This document shows, piece after piece, positions 26,608-36,383 of a stretch of DNA of 64,000 nt. The stretch covers positions 1 through 64,000 of the forward strand of contig CAJFHG010000010.1 of NCBI GenBank assembly GCA_904379015.1, in the 5' to 3' direction. A model generated the notes under the pieces. That model was given only the letters and a program-made list of their open reading frames with translations, was not told where the DNA came from and ran no database searches. The position numbers were made by a program, and so were the translations under genes. Origin of the DNA: Candidatus Paralachnospira caecorum. Lineage in GTDB: Bacteria > Bacillota > Clostridia > Lachnospirales > Lachnospiraceae. How positions within the stretch are numbered: the first letter of the stretch is position 1; the number at the start of each line of letters is the position of its first letter.

Positions 26608-28377
26608 CTACATTCTGTCGGGCGCCTCAAAGCCGAGGATATCAATACAGGTTTCCAGAACGCGCCGCACCAGTCCCAGAAGACAGATATAAGAAGCCTG
26701 ACGCTCTCCGTCCTCTTCCGCCATGATCTTTGTCTCATGGTAAAACCGGTTGAAGGCCTCCGCCAGCTCGTAAATATACTGGCAGATCTTATGGGGCGCC
26801 TGCTCCGAGGCCGCCGCCAGCAGCGCGTCGGATACCCTGCTCACCTGAAGCTGGAGCTCCTTCTCGCTCTCCGTAGCCGCGGGCAGGATCTCTGCCTTCC
26901 CCTCCCAGCGGCTTTCCAGAGCGTTATATCTGGCCTGGATCGACTTGATCCGGACAATCGTATATAAGATATAAGGTCCCGTATTTCCTTCAAAGGCAAT
27001 GAAACGGTCCACATCAAAGATATAATCCTTGGACGCCTGATTGGACAGATCGCCGTACTTCAGCGCTGCCAGTCCGATCACGCTGGCTGTATCCCTGGCC
27101 TCCTCCTCGCTGACCGTTCTGTTTTCCATGATCTTGTCATAAACGGCATCGCTGATCTCCCGGATCAGGTATTCCAGACGCATAACGCCGCCGTCCCTCG
27201 TTTTGAAGGGCTTTCCGTCCTTGCCGTTCATCGTTCCGAATCCCAGGAAATCCAGCTTTGTCTCCGGCCGCACGATCCCGGTTTTCTTCGCACATCGGAA
27301 CACCTGGGTAAAATGGAGCTCCTGCCGCTTGTCGACCACATACAGCACCCGGTCCGGCGCGAACAGCTTTTCCCGCTCCACCAGAGTCGCCAGGTCTGTG
27401 GTGGAATACAGAGTGGCTCCATCGGATTTCAGCAGGATGCAGGGAGGAATCTCCTTCGTATCGGTCTCCTCTTTGACATCCACCACCAGAGCGCCCTGGC
27501 TCTCGTGGGCGAATCCCTCCTCTTTCATCTTCTCGATCATAGCCGGAATATAAGGCTGGGCGTCGCTCTCTTTTTTCCAGATATCGAATGTCACGTTGAG
27601 TTTTTCATAATTTTTCTTCAGGTCCGCCACGGAAACGTTCAGGATATGATTCCACACCGCCATATATCCCCGATCCCCGCGCTGAAGCTTATAAGTGGCG
27701 TCATGGGCCTTTTTCGCGAAGGCTTCATCTGCCTTCGCCTTCGCGCTGGCGGCCGGATAGATTTCCTCCAGCTCACCGATGGTAAAGGGCGGCTCCTCCG
27801 GATATTCTCCCGTATATCCCTCGTCGAAATAAGGGAGCTCCGGCCTGCGTTCCTTCAGTTCTTCTATGATCAGCCCCATCTGCAGGCCCCAGTCACCCAG
27901 ATGCACATCTCCGATGACCTCATGCCCCAGGAAGCGGAAAAGCCGCTTCATGCTCTCTCCGATGATCGCCGAGCGCAGATGTCCGACGTGCAGAGGCTTC
28001 GCAACATTGGGACCGCCGTAATCGATCACGATCTTTTCTTTCTTTCCTTCATAGGATACGCCGAGCCTGTCGGCCTCTTCCATTTCCCTCAGATATCCGG
28101 AAAGGAATTCCCCTGAAAGCTTTATATTGATAAATCCCGGCGGCACCGCCGTGATTTCTTCAAAGCAGGACTCGTTTTCCAGCCTGACGGCCACATCCTG
28201 CGCGATCATGATCGGAGCCTTTTTATACAGCTTCGCTCCGGCCATCGCTCCGTTGCACTGATATTCACAAAGGTCGGGACGGTTGGAAAGCGTTACCTTC
28301 CCCAGTGATGCTTCATATCCGCAGGCAGAAAACCCCTGCTCTACGGTCTCGGTTATCAAGTCGATCAGTTTTTTCAT
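26608..28377 (-). CDS. argS: arginyl-tRNA synthetase
   Basis: A 589-aa class I synthetase. The HIGH-type motif is in PNVAKPLHVGHLRSAIIGES; the family-specific KMSK replacement region is FGTMNGKDGKPFKTRDGGVMRL. An N-terminal Add1 domain and C-terminal DALR anticodon-binding domain are present. No T-box fits in its upstream region, although AT-rich promoter elements are visible. Confidence 0.98.
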   Translation of the reverse strand: MKKLIDLITETVEQGFSACGYEASLGKVTLSNRPDLCEYQCNGAMAGAKLYKKAPIMIAQDVAVRLENESCFEEITAVPPGFINIKLSGEFLSGYLREMEEADRLGVSYEGKKEKIVIDYGGPNVAKPLHVGHLRSAIIGESMKRLFRFLGHEVIGDVHLGDWGLQMGLIIEELKERRPELPYFDEGYTGEYPEEPPFTIGELEEIYPAASAKAKADEAFAKKAHDATYKLQRGDRGYMAVWNHILNVSVADLKKNYEKLNVTFDIWKKESDAQPYIPAMIEKMKEEGFAHESQGALVVDVKEETDTKEIPPCILLKSDGATLYSTTDLATLVEREKLFAPDRVLYVVDKRQELHFTQVFRCAKKTGIVRPETKLDFLGFGTMNGKDGKPFKTRDGGVMRLEYLIREISDAVYDKIMENRTVSEEEARDTASVIGLAALKYGDLSNQASKDYIFDVDRFIAFEGNTGPYILYTIVRIKSIQARYNALESRWEGKAEILPAATESEKELQLQVSRVSDALLAAASEQAPHKICQYIYELAEAFNRFYHETKIMAEEDGERQASYICLLGLVRRVLETCIDILGFEAPDRM

Positions 28378-28419
28378 ATTGTTTTCACTCTTCCTCCTCT
28401 GCCTTTTGCCAATACGGAC

Positions 28420-28448
28420 ATTATAATATGCTTTCTGTAAAAAATCCA
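28420..28448 (-). promoter_or_regulatory. probable argS promoter
   Basis: A perfect -10 TATAAT (28420-28425) with a poor -35 (TGGATT) at 17 bp, about 45 bases before the argS ATG. Confidence 0.5.
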
Positions 28449-28459
28449 GTATTTTGTCT

Positions 28460-28487
28460 TTCCATTCCAGTCCCGCGGTGGTATACT
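28460..28487 (+). promoter_or_regulatory. possible extended -10 promoter of the cupin-like gene
   Basis: -10 TATACT (28482-28487) preceded by TGG, with a weak -35 TTCCAT at 16 bp. It diverges from the argS promoter. Confidence 0.4.
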
Positions 28488-28596
28488 GTTACTGCTTACT
28501 CCGTTCACAGTAACTTTCGCAAATCCGCTGAAAATTCTGACGGACGGATAAACCGGCGGCCATGCCGCAGTCATAACAGAATGGAGGACAAGTAAA

Positions 28597-29049
28597 ATGA
28601 AAGTGAAAATCCAGGATTTAAAAGACGTAACGATCAATGGGGTAAATGTGGCGTTCACCGACACCTGCGAAGCCTACAAGGAAGATTTTTTTGAATGGAC
28701 AGCATTTCCCGTGGTGACAGAGTTCAAAACAGATAAAATCATGGCCGGCGTTCTTCAGGGCTGGCACCACACACCCAACTTCGACAAGATTGAATACCAT
28801 GCCGACGCGGAACAGTTTTATTTCATGGAAGGAACCGCGCTGATGCTCTTTGTGGACATCAAAGACGGAAAGCCTGCCATGGATACGGTCCAGATCGTCC
28901 GCATCCCCGCCGGCACGCAGCTTGACATTGCCGCCGGAAAGGGACATTTTGTGGCCGTCGCGGAGGGATGTACCTTCAAGGCCCTTGTTGTCTCTCCCGT
29001 TCAGGAAGCGCCCAGAATGGATCTTGCCGAGATGGTGTACGGCGAATAA
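28597..29049 (+). CDS. cupin-fold protein of unknown function
   Basis: A 150-aa soluble protein that reads like a single cupin/ureidoglycolate-lyase-type beta barrel: WHHTPNFDKIEYHADAEQFYF resembles cupin motif 1 with metal-binding His/Glu, and IPAGTQLDIAAGKGHFVA motif 2. The substrate is unknown. GGAGGACAAGTAAA precedes the ATG. It stands alone between a divergent argS promoter and a terminator. Confidence 0.65.
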   Translation: MKVKIQDLKDVTINGVNVAFTDTCEAYKEDFFEWTAFPVVTEFKTDKIMAGVLQGWHHTPNFDKIEYHADAEQFYFMEGTALMLFVDIKDGKPAMDTVQIVRIPAGTQLDIAAGKGHFVAVAEGCTFKALVVSPVQEAPRMDLAEMVYGE

Positions 29050-29091
29050 TCAAAACCGGATCGAACCGGCAGACGGACAGAAAAACGGACA

Positions 29092-29126
29092 GGGAACCCG
29101 ACGGCTTCCTGCCCGCTTTTTTGTTT
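29092..29126 (+). terminator. terminator of the cupin-like gene
   Basis: An imperfect stem (CGGACAGGGAA with TTCCTGCCCG, one mismatch) is followed by CTTTTTTG. Confidence 0.65.
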
Positions 29127-29140
29127 CACAGGATTCTTTT

Positions 29141-29385
29141 TTATCCTTTTACAAAGTCAACCCTGATATCTCCGTTATTGCCGGACACATTCAGCGTCTT
29201 TTCTCCTCCTTCCTTGCTGTCGGGCAGATTGCTCTCCCCCTTCTTGATCTTTGACTGGATGGCAAAATCATCGTAGCCTCCGACGACTGTTCCCGAAATA
29301 TCTCCGTTTTTAACGGTCAGATACAGGCCGTCTCCCACATCCAGGTTTCCAAATACAATATTTCCCCCGTTGGAGGAGACGCTGA
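29141..29385 (-). pseudogene. C-terminal fragment of a DUF4097-type adhesin-like protein
   Basis: The minus strand gives about 80 residues of the repetitive beta-helix seen in DUF4097 proteins (SVSSNGGNIVFGNLDVGDGL, TVKNGDISGTVVGGYDDF, then VSGNNGDIRVDFVK) with a normal stop. There is no start or N-terminal part: upstream the sequence turns abruptly into a gene fragment in the other orientation. Confidence 0.65.
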
Positions 29386-29783
29386 TTTATCCGGAGCGTG
29401 TCATTCTTCTTTCTGATACCCTGGAGACGCCGACTCTCGATCATCTCTGGAATTATCTCAGCCATTTCTACGGCCAGGTGGCGCCTGACTTAAAGGATCA
29501 GTTTTCCTTTGAGGATCTGGCCGGCGTATACAGCGAAGACGGGATGACAAAGCTCTTCGCCGTCTGTGTCCGTTATGCGCATACAGAGGGATTAAAGGTA
29601 CTGCCGAAGGGAACGTACCTGTGCGCCGGCTGCACGGAAGAAACCAGAGAACAGACGCTGCGTGAAACCGTTCGCGCTGCCCGGACAAAATACGGCGCGG
29701 ATCCGGCATTTACGGTGCAGCTCATTGTCGTGACCGGCATTCTGCAATGGAATTATGAAGTGCAGGTCTATGTTGGCAGATAA
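29382..29783 (+). pseudogene. C-terminal fragment of a MerR-type regulator (GyrI-like effector domain)
   Basis: From about YPERVILLSDTLETPTLDHL onward the plus strand encodes a ligand-binding domain of the GyrI/BmrR-C type (LAGVYSEDGMTKLFAVCVRY, LPKGTYLCAGCTEETREQTL), with a natural stop. The N-terminal HTH half is missing. The frame happens to stay open to a TTG at 29370, but those first codons are antisense to the DUF4097 fragment. Probably not expressed. Confidence 0.65.
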
Positions 29784-29839
29784 AAAGTGCGATCCTGCGG
29801 AGCATTTCTGTTTTACAGAGAACGCAGTTTTTAGGAAAT

Positions 29840-29876
29840 AAAAAACAGGACAGCGCGGCTTCCTGCCGAACTGTCC
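29840..29876 (-). terminator. terminator of efp
   Basis: GGACAG-CGGC and GCCG-CTGTCC form a bulged stem on the minus strand, followed by TGTTTTTTATTT. Confidence 0.8.
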
Positions 29877-29890
29877 CGGTCTTATCCCTT

Positions 29891-30448
29891 TTATACTCGT
29901 GACAGATACTCGCCTGTCCTGGTATCGATCTTGATCTTGTCGCCCTGATCCACAAACAGAGGCACATTCACCACTGCTCCGGTCTCTACAGTCGCGGGCT
30001 TTGTCGCGCCGGTGGCCGTATCGCCCTTGAAGCCGGGCTCTGTCTCTGTGATCTCCAGCTCTACGAACAGAGGAGGTTCAATGGAAAACACCTGGCCCTT
30101 ATGGGAGCAGATCTTAACCATTTCATTTTCTTTCACGAATTTCAGAGCGTCGCCTACCATATCCTTGCTCAAAGGAATCTGGTCATAAGTATTGACATCC
30201 ATGAAATAATATAAGTCGCCGTCGTTATACAGGTACTGCATATCTGCCCTGTCAATATGTGCGTTTTCAAATTTTTCAGTAGGACGGAAGGTTTTCTCCA
30301 CCACGCCGCCGTTCTTGATATTTTTTAATTTTGTCCTGACAAAAGCCGCGCCCTTGCCGGGTTTTACATGCTGGAATTCAATCACCTGAAATACGTTTCC
30401 GTCGATTTCCACCGTAATGCCGTTTCTAAAATCACCAGCAGATACCAT
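29891..30448 (-). CDS. efp: elongation factor P
   Basis: A 185-aa three-domain translation factor that rescues ribosomes stalled at polyproline. The modifiable loop at residues about 30-34 ([17 protein letters not shown]) carries Lys. The C-terminal signature [25 protein letters not shown] is intact. AAGGAGGAA precedes the ATG. Confidence 0.98.
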   Translation of the reverse strand: MVSAGDFRNGITVEIDGNVFQVIEFQHVKPGKGAAFVRTKLKNIKNGGVVEKTFRPTEKFENAHIDRADMQYLYNDGDLYYFMDVNTYDQIPLSKDMVGDALKFVKENEMVKICSHKGQVFSIEPPLFVELEITETEPGFKGDTATGATKPATVETGAVVNVPLFVDQGDKIKIDTRTGEYLSRV

Positions 30449-30489
30449 CTTAGATATTCCTCCTTCAGTTCAACTTGTCCATCTGTTTA

Positions 30490-30518
30490 ATTTTATACTA
30501 TATCTGTTACTTTTTCAA
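30490..30518 (-). promoter_or_regulatory. efp promoter
   Basis: -35 TTGAAA (30513-30518), 17-bp spacer, -10 TAAAAT (30490-30495) on the minus strand, in the gap after yqeG. Confidence 0.65.
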
Positions 30519-31010
30519 GGATTTTTTATAAAAATACAGGACGATCCGTTCCAGATACCGTTTCAGCACGATCTGGATTTCCTCCTTCGGATGAATGGGT
30601 TTCACCAGAATGCTGTAAATGCCGCTGCGCTTCGCGCCGTAAACATCCGTAAACAGCTGATCTCCGATGAACACCGTCGTCCTCCGGTCCGTCCCCATCT
30701 CCTCCATCGCTTTCAGATAATTTTTTCTGGAAGGCTTGTGGGCATCAAACAGATAACGGCTTTCCAGAGCCTTCGCGAAGGGCTCCACCCTGGGCTTCTG
30801 ATTGTTGGAAATCAGACAGGTTTCAAATCCCATCCCGTGCAGCCTCCGGAACAGCTCTACCGCTCTTTGGGTTTCCGGTTTTCCATGAGGCACCAGCGTA
30901 TTGTCGATATCAAATAACAGCCCCCGGATTCCTCTGTCATACAGCGCCTGATAATCGATGCCGTAAGAAGAATCCACATATTCGTCCGGATAAAATCGTT
31001 CAAGAAACAT
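30507..31010 (-). CDS. yqeG: YqeG-family HAD phosphatase
   Basis: A 167-aa HAD IIIA phosphatase with the nucleophile motif LLFDIDNTLVPHG, motif II LISNNQ, and motif III/IV in FIGDQLFTDVYGAKR. YqeG members act on phosphatidylglycerophosphate in some Firmicutes or on unknown phospho-substrates. Its stop overlaps the efp promoter region. It follows nrdR by 3 bases. Confidence 0.9.
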   Translation of the reverse strand: MFLERFYPDEYVDSSYGIDYQALYDRGIRGLLFDIDNTLVPHGKPETQRAVELFRRLHGMGFETCLISNNQKPRVEPFAKALESRYLFDAHKPSRKNYLKAMEEMGTDRRTTVFIGDQLFTDVYGAKRSGIYSILVKPIHPKEEIQIVLKRYLERIVLYFYKKSLKK

Positions 31011-31013
31011 GTT

Positions 31014-31472
31014 CTATTTCCTTCCTTTATATAGCTTTTCCAGTTCCTCCAGGAAGGTGTTCACATCCTTAAACTCCCTGTATACGGAAGAAAAACGGAC
31101 ATAGGCCACTTCATCCAGCTCCTTCAGCTTGTCCATGACAAGATTCCCGATCCGCGATGTGGTGATCTCCTTCTCTTCTGAATTGAAAACCGTATTTTCC
31201 ACCTCGTCTACCAGATGACTGATGTCCTCGGCAGATACCGGACGCTTGTGGCAGGCCAGAAGAACGCCCGCTTCGATTTTGGAACGGTCGTAGGGCTCTC
31301 TCCGGCTGTCTTTTTTCACCACCATAAGCGGGATCGTCTCGATCTTCTCATAGGTGGTGAACCTCCTCTTGCAGGCCTCGCACTGCCGTCTGCGCCGGAT
31401 GGCGTTGTTATCCTCAGCAGGACGGGAATCGATGACTTTAATGTTCTCGTTGTTGCAAAACGGACACTTCAT
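31014..31472 (-). CDS. nrdR: NrdR transcriptional repressor of ribonucleotide reductases
   Basis: A 152-aa protein with an N-terminal zinc ribbon (MKCPFCNNENIKVIDSR...RRQCEACKRRFTTYE) and an ATP-cone domain (VVKKDSRREPYDRSKIEAGVLLA) that senses ATP/dATP. No nrd genes lie in the window. AGGAGG precedes the ATG. Confidence 0.97.
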   Translation of the reverse strand: MKCPFCNNENIKVIDSRPAEDNNAIRRRRQCEACKRRFTTYEKIETIPLMVVKKDSRREPYDRSKIEAGVLLACHKRPVSAEDISHLVDEVENTVFNSEEKEITTSRIGNLVMDKLKELDEVAYVRFSSVYREFKDVNTFLEELEKLYKGRK

Positions 31473-31528
31473 GAGATATCCTCCTTCCGCACATGATCAT
31501 CCGGCATTTTATCCTTTGTACGCCGGCC

Positions 31529-31786
31529 CTATCTGCACTTTACCAGGCATTCCTCTGTCACGGCCTTCACCAGGACAAAATCCTCTCCGATCTGCTCCAC
31601 GCACCGGAACGGAATCACATATTCCGTATCCCGGCCCAGAAAGCCGCAGATATGGGCCGGTCCCGGTATGATAAAGGCGTGGATGCACCCTGTCTTACAG
31701 TCAAACTCCACATCTGTGATAAATCCCAGCCGCTTGCCGTCACAGATATTGATGACCTCTTTCATTCTCAGTTCACAGATCCGCAC
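31529..31786 (-). CDS. YlmC/YmxH family PRC-barrel protein
   Basis: An 85-aa PRC-barrel protein of the sporulation-associated YlmC/YmxH family: RICELRMKEVINICDGKRLGF, then FIIPGPAHICGFLGRDTEYVIPF. Start is GTG at 31786, ten bases after GGAGG; the open frame upstream to 31855 has no ribosome site. Family members are induced in sporulating cells but their task is unclear. Confidence 0.9.
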   Translation of the reverse strand: MRICELRMKEVINICDGKRLGFITDVEFDCKTGCIHAFIIPGPAHICGFLGRDTEYVIPFRCVEQIGEDFVLVKAVTEECLVKCR

Positions 31787-31905
31787 AGCCGTTCCTCCGG
31801 CATACAATTTCCTTATTACCATTCTATGCCGGAATGGCCGTCCCTGCCATTCCAATTCTGCCGGATCCTGTTTGGCCGCAGGACTGCCCGCTCCTCCGGC
31901 GGCGC

Positions 31906-33513
31906 TTAATTTCTGCTGAACTCCTCCAGCTTGAGCCCCGGATTCCGTTCCAGGACCATTCCCATACTCCAGCTGTTCACGAACAGCAGGAGCGGATTGC
32001 CCTTCAGGTCTTTGACCCGCTTCATGTCTGAGGTTCCCTGGATCTTCTCCACATTCACCTCGTCCTTATTGGCGATCCAGCGGATATGCTCATAGGGGAG
32101 GGGCTCCAGCTTCACCTCCACATTGTACTCATTGTTCAGTCTGAACAGAAGCACATCAAACTGCAGCACGCCCACCACGCCCACGATGATCTCTTCCATT
32201 CCAGTGTTATACTCCTGGAAGATCTGGATGGCGCCCTCCTGGGCAATCTGGTTGACTCCCTTCAGGAACTGCTTGCGCTTCATGGTGTCCACCTGCTTCA
32301 GCCTCGCGAAATGCTCCGGCGCAAAGGTGGGGATTCCCTCATACACAAACTTCTGCCCGGAAGCGGTCAGCGTATCCCCGATCGAAAAAATGCCCGGATC
32401 AAACACGCCGATGATATCTCCCGCGTAAGCTTCCTCCACGATCTTCCTCTCCTGGGCCATCAGCTGCTGAGGCTGGGACAGCTTCACCTTCCTGCCGCCC
32501 TGAATATGGTCCACCTCCATGCCAGCCGTAAATTTGCCGGAACAGATTCTCATAAAGGCGATCCGGTCTCTGTGGGCTTTGTTCATATTGGCCTGGATCT
32601 TAAATACGAAGGCCGAAAAATCTGCCTCCACCGGATCGATCATGCCCTGATCCGACTTTCTGGGGAGGGGCGGCGTCGTCATCTTCAGGAAATGCTTCAA
32701 AAAGGTTTCCACGCCGAAATTGGTCAGCGCGGACCCGAAAAACACGGGAGACAGCTTTCCCTGGCTCACCAGCTCCATGTCCAGCTCCTGTCCCGCGCCG
32801 TCCAGAAGCTCAATGTCCTCCAGAAGCTGGCTCTGATAGCCCTCTCCCACAAGCCAGCTGACCTGGGGATCCGTAAGGGCCACTTCCTTTGTCTCGACCT
32901 CCTTCTGGCCGTTCATGGCAGCCTTAAAGGTGGTAATGCACTTTTTATCCCGCTCATAAACGCCCTTGAATTCCCGCCCGGAGCCGATGGGCCAGTTTAC
33001 CGGGCAGGTGGCGATTCCCAGGACCGACTCGATCTCATCCATCAGCTCAAAGGGATCGTTTGCTTCCCGGTCCATCTTGTTAATAAACGTAAAGATCGGG
33101 ATATGGCGGAGCAGACAGACTTTGAACAGCTTGATGGTCTGCGCCTCCACGCCCTTGCTGGCGTCGATCACCATGACCGCCGAATCAGCCGCCATCAGGG
33201 TACGATAGGTATCCTCTGAGAAATCCTGATGCCCGGGCGTATCCAGAATATTGATGCAGTATCCGTCGTAGTTGAACTGGAGCACCGACGAGGTAACGGA
33301 AATTCCTCTCTGCTTTTCGATTTCCATCCAGTCCGAAACGGCATGCTTCGCTGTCTTTTTTCCCTTGACGGAGCCTGCCAGATTGATGGCGCCTCCATAG
33401 AGGAGGAGTTTCTCCGTCAGAGTGGTCTTCCCCGCGTCCGGATGGGAAATGATCGCGAAGGTCCTTCTTTTTTCAATTTCCTTTTTCAACAGTTCTTTAT
33501 TTTTGTCAGCCAC
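31906..33513 (-). CDS. prfC: peptide chain release factor 3
   Basis: A 535-aa translational GTPase that recycles RF1/RF2. G1 is ISHPDAGKTTLTE, switch II LDTPGHQDFSED, G4 TFINKMDREANDP. The C-terminal RF3 domain is complete. Start is GTG at 33513 with GGAGG nearby. Confidence 0.97.
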   Translation of the reverse strand: MADKNKELLKKEIEKRRTFAIISHPDAGKTTLTEKLLLYGGAINLAGSVKGKKTAKHAVSDWMEIEKQRGISVTSSVLQFNYDGYCINILDTPGHQDFSEDTYRTLMAADSAVMVIDASKGVEAQTIKLFKVCLLRHIPIFTFINKMDREANDPFELMDEIESVLGIATCPVNWPIGSGREFKGVYERDKKCITTFKAAMNGQKEVETKEVALTDPQVSWLVGEGYQSQLLEDIELLDGAGQELDMELVSQGKLSPVFFGSALTNFGVETFLKHFLKMTTPPLPRKSDQGMIDPVEADFSAFVFKIQANMNKAHRDRIAFMRICSGKFTAGMEVDHIQGGRKVKLSQPQQLMAQERKIVEEAYAGDIIGVFDPGIFSIGDTLTASGQKFVYEGIPTFAPEHFARLKQVDTMKRKQFLKGVNQIAQEGAIQIFQEYNTGMEEIIVGVVGVLQFDVLLFRLNNEYNVEVKLEPLPYEHIRWIANKDEVNVEKIQGTSDMKRVKDLKGNPLLLFVNSWSMGMVLERNPGLKLEEFSRN

Positions 33514-33543
33514 GTATTGATCCTCCTGATCTGTAGTTCTTTC

Positions 33544-35076
33544 CTAAAACAGCGGGGTGAACAGACTCATCACCGAAACCAGCATTTTTTCATAGAAGGG
33601 CCGGTTCCTGCAGAATTCCATGGTGATCTCCATGGTTTCTTCCCGCATGGTCGCTGTAAAATCTTCTTTCAGCTGGCGGACCGCCTCCGTCCTGTAAAGG
33701 AGCGTGCCGCATTCAAAGTGGAGATAGAGACTTCTGAAATCCAGATTGATGCTGCCGATCGCCGCCAGAGTATCGTCGGACACAAAGGCTTTTGTATGCA
33801 GAAATCCCGGCAGATACTCGAAAATCCTCACTCCTGAATCGATGAGCTGGGCATAATAGGAACGGGTCAGCATAAAAATCAGTTTTTTGTCCGGAATATG
33901 CGGTGTCATGATCCGGACATCCACCCCGTTTTTGGCGGCCAGTGTCAGCGACACCATCAGTTCATGATCGATGATCAGGTAGGGAGTGTAAATATACAGA
34001 TATTTTTTTGCGTTGTGTATGATATTGAGATAAACATTTTCGCTGGTACACTCATGATCCAGCGGAGAATCGCCGTAGGGCTGCACATATCCGTTTTCCG
34101 CCCGCTCGCCCATATCCTCTTTCACCCGATAGGCTTCATAATTAAAATCTGTATGCCGGATGCTGTTCCACATTCCCAGGAACATGGATGTAAAATTCCA
34201 CACAGCCGCGCCCTTCACCATCACGCCGCCGTCCTTCCAGTGGCCGAACCGCTCCACCCGGTTGATATATTCATCGGACAGATTGATGCCGCCGCAGAAC
34301 GCAGCCTTCCCGTCGATCACCGCGATCTTCCTGTGGTCCCTGTTGTTAAAAATCGCCGACATCACCGGCCGGAAGGAATTGAAGGTCCTGCACTGGATTC
34401 CTTTTTTTCCAAGAATCTCAGGATAATTTCTGGGAAGGAGCCAGATCGAGCCCACATCATCATAGAGAAGCCGGACTTCAACTCCTGCCTTTGCCTTTTC
34501 CTCCAGCACAGAGAGAATGGTGTTCCACATATAGCCCCGCTCAATGATAAAATATTCGAGAAAAATGAATGTTTCCGCCTTCTGAAGCTCCTCCAAGAGG
34601 GCCTCAAAATACTCCTCTCCCACTTTAAAATACCGGGTAGAGGCGTTTTGATAGGCCGGGAAATGCTGTCTACGCAGATAGCGCATCTGTCCCGCCGCAG
34701 CGGCATCCTCTTTCAGAACCGCCTCTTCGATCCCCTCCTCCTGCCGCATATAAGGATACAGCTCCTCGTCAATGCGCTGATGCCGCTTCCTGTGGGCTAC
34801 GATCACATTCGCGCGCCCGAACAGAAGATACAGGATGGTTCCCACAATGGGAACGCTCAGGATCAGGATGCTCCACGCCAGCTTATACGCCGGATTGTTC
34901 CACTGCCGTACCACATGGATCACCAGCACCAGTCCGATGAGAGACATGCCGATGGTGATTTCCATATAATAATTTCCCAGGAGAAGTACAGCCGAGACAA
35001 TCCACGCCACCTGCAGAATGATCACTATGGCTACCCAGACCATACGGCTGGTCAAAAATTTCAGAATCCGTCTCAT
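33544..35076 (-). CDS. cls: cardiolipin synthase
   Basis: A 510-aa phospholipase-D-type enzyme that condenses phosphatidylglycerols. Two N-terminal membrane segments are followed by two HKD motifs: HRKIAVIDGKAAFCGG and HTKAFVSDDTLAAIGS. It ends SLFTPLF. It is 21 bases downstream of coaBC. Confidence 0.95.
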   Translation of the reverse strand: MRRILKFLTSRMVWVAIVIILQVAWIVSAVLLLGNYYMEITIGMSLIGLVLVIHVVRQWNNPAYKLAWSILILSVPIVGTILYLLFGRANVIVAHRKRHQRIDEELYPYMRQEEGIEEAVLKEDAAAAGQMRYLRRQHFPAYQNASTRYFKVGEEYFEALLEELQKAETFIFLEYFIIERGYMWNTILSVLEEKAKAGVEVRLLYDDVGSIWLLPRNYPEILGKKGIQCRTFNSFRPVMSAIFNNRDHRKIAVIDGKAAFCGGINLSDEYINRVERFGHWKDGGVMVKGAAVWNFTSMFLGMWNSIRHTDFNYEAYRVKEDMGERAENGYVQPYGDSPLDHECTSENVYLNIIHNAKKYLYIYTPYLIIDHELMVSLTLAAKNGVDVRIMTPHIPDKKLIFMLTRSYYAQLIDSGVRIFEYLPGFLHTKAFVSDDTLAAIGSINLDFRSLYLHFECGTLLYRTEAVRQLKEDFTATMREETMEITMEFCRNRPFYEKMLVSVMSLFTPLF

Positions 35077-35097
35077 GTCTTTCCTCTCCCCTGTATA

Positions 35098-36294
35098 TTA
35101 TCGGTCTGTCATACTCAGTATTTCATCCAGAATCCTTTCCGCCACCTGGTCTTTGCTCATTTTAGGCAGCTCCACCTGCCCGTTCCTGGTCAGAATCGTG
35201 ACCACGTTGGTATCGGTACCGAAGCCGGCACCCTCCACCTTTACATTGTTGGCGACGATCATATCCAGATTCTTCTTCTCCAGCTTTTTCACGGAATTCT
35301 CGATCATATGCTCTGTTTCCATGGAAAAACCGCATAAAAACTGACCGGGGCGCTTGTGTTCCCCCAGGGCCTGCAGCGTATCCTCTGTCCGCTCCAGGGC
35401 GATCTCCAGGGCGCCGTCGGATTTCTTTACCTTCTGGTCGCTCACATGGGCGGGCCGGTAATCGGCCACGGCCGCGGCCTTGATGATGATATCCTGCTCC
35501 GGCGCCCGCTCTGTCACCTCCCGGTACAGCTCCGCCGCCGAGGTGATCTCCACAGTCTTCACAAACTCCGGCTTTCTGATCTGGACCGGTCCCGTCACCA
35601 GGGTCACGTCCGCCCCCCGGTACATAGCCGCCCGGGCCAGCGCATATCCCATTTTCCCGCTGGAATGATTGGAAATATACCGCACCGGATCGATGGCCTC
35701 CCTGGTGGGGCCGGCCGTCACCAGAACCTTCCGTCCCTTCATATCCTTTTCGTGGGCCAGTTCTTTCATAATATAGGAAAAAAGCGTGTCCTCGTCCGCC
35801 ATTTTTCCATTTCCCGTGTCTCCATTGGCCAGCATGCCCACCACCGGCTCCACAAATTCGTACCCGAAGCGGCGGAGCTTTTTAATATTATCCTGTACAA
35901 TGGGATTTTCATACATATTGGTGTTCATGGCCGGCGCGATGATCTTTTTGCAGGGGCAGGCCATAACCGTAGTCGTCAGCATGTCGTCCGCGATGCCTCC
36001 CGCGATCTTTCCGATGACATTGGCGCTGGCCGGCGCGATCATCACCAGATCGGCCTGCTTGGCGATCGCCACATGCTCCACGCTGAATTCAAAATTCCGG
36101 TCAAAGGTATCGATCAGGCATTTTGTCCCGGTCAGAGACTCAAATGTGATCGGTGTGATAAAATTCGCGGCGTTCCTGGTCATCAGCACATGGACCGCGG
36201 CGTGCTGTTTTTTCAGAAGCCTTGCCAGCCCCACTGTCTTGTAGGCCGCAATACTTCCGGAAACTCCCAGGAGAACTGTCTTTCCCTTCAGCAT
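35098..36294 (-). CDS. coaBC: bifunctional phosphopantothenoylcysteine decarboxylase/synthetase
   Basis: A 398-aa fusion. The N-terminal CoaC flavoprotein half has GSIAAYKTVGLARLL, catalytic-type His-NVIGKIA-GIADDM and PAMNTNMYENP. The C-terminal CoaB half starts near residue 188 (KVLVTAGPTREAIDPVRYISN) and has the CTP-binding KVKK. It supplies 4'-phosphopantetheine for CoA; CoaX, encoded divergently, feeds it. Confidence 0.97.
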   Translation of the reverse strand: MLKGKTVLLGVSGSIAAYKTVGLARLLKKQHAAVHVLMTRNAANFITPITFESLTGTKCLIDTFDRNFEFSVEHVAIAKQADLVMIAPASANVIGKIAGGIADDMLTTTVMACPCKKIIAPAMNTNMYENPIVQDNIKKLRRFGYEFVEPVVGMLANGDTGNGKMADEDTLFSYIMKELAHEKDMKGRKVLVTAGPTREAIDPVRYISNHSSGKMGYALARAAMYRGADVTLVTGPVQIRKPEFVKTVEITSAAELYREVTERAPEQDIIIKAAAVADYRPAHVSDQKVKKSDGALEIALERTEDTLQALGEHKRPGQFLCGFSMETEHMIENSVKKLEKKNLDMIVANNVKVEGAGFGTDTNVVTILTRNGQVELPKMSKDQVAERILDEILSMTDR

Positions 36295-36312
36295 CTCTTT
36301 TTCTCCTCATTC

Positions 36313-36341
36313 TTGTTATTTTGACTGTTCTATGCTATAAT
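36313..36341 (+). promoter_or_regulatory. coaX promoter
   Basis: -35 TTGTTA (36313-36318), 17-bp spacer, perfect -10 TATAAT (36336-36341), 42 bases before the coaX ATG. Confidence 0.75.
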
Positions 36342-36383
36342 CCTTACTGTTTACTTCAGACAAACGAAAGGAACTCTTCGCTT

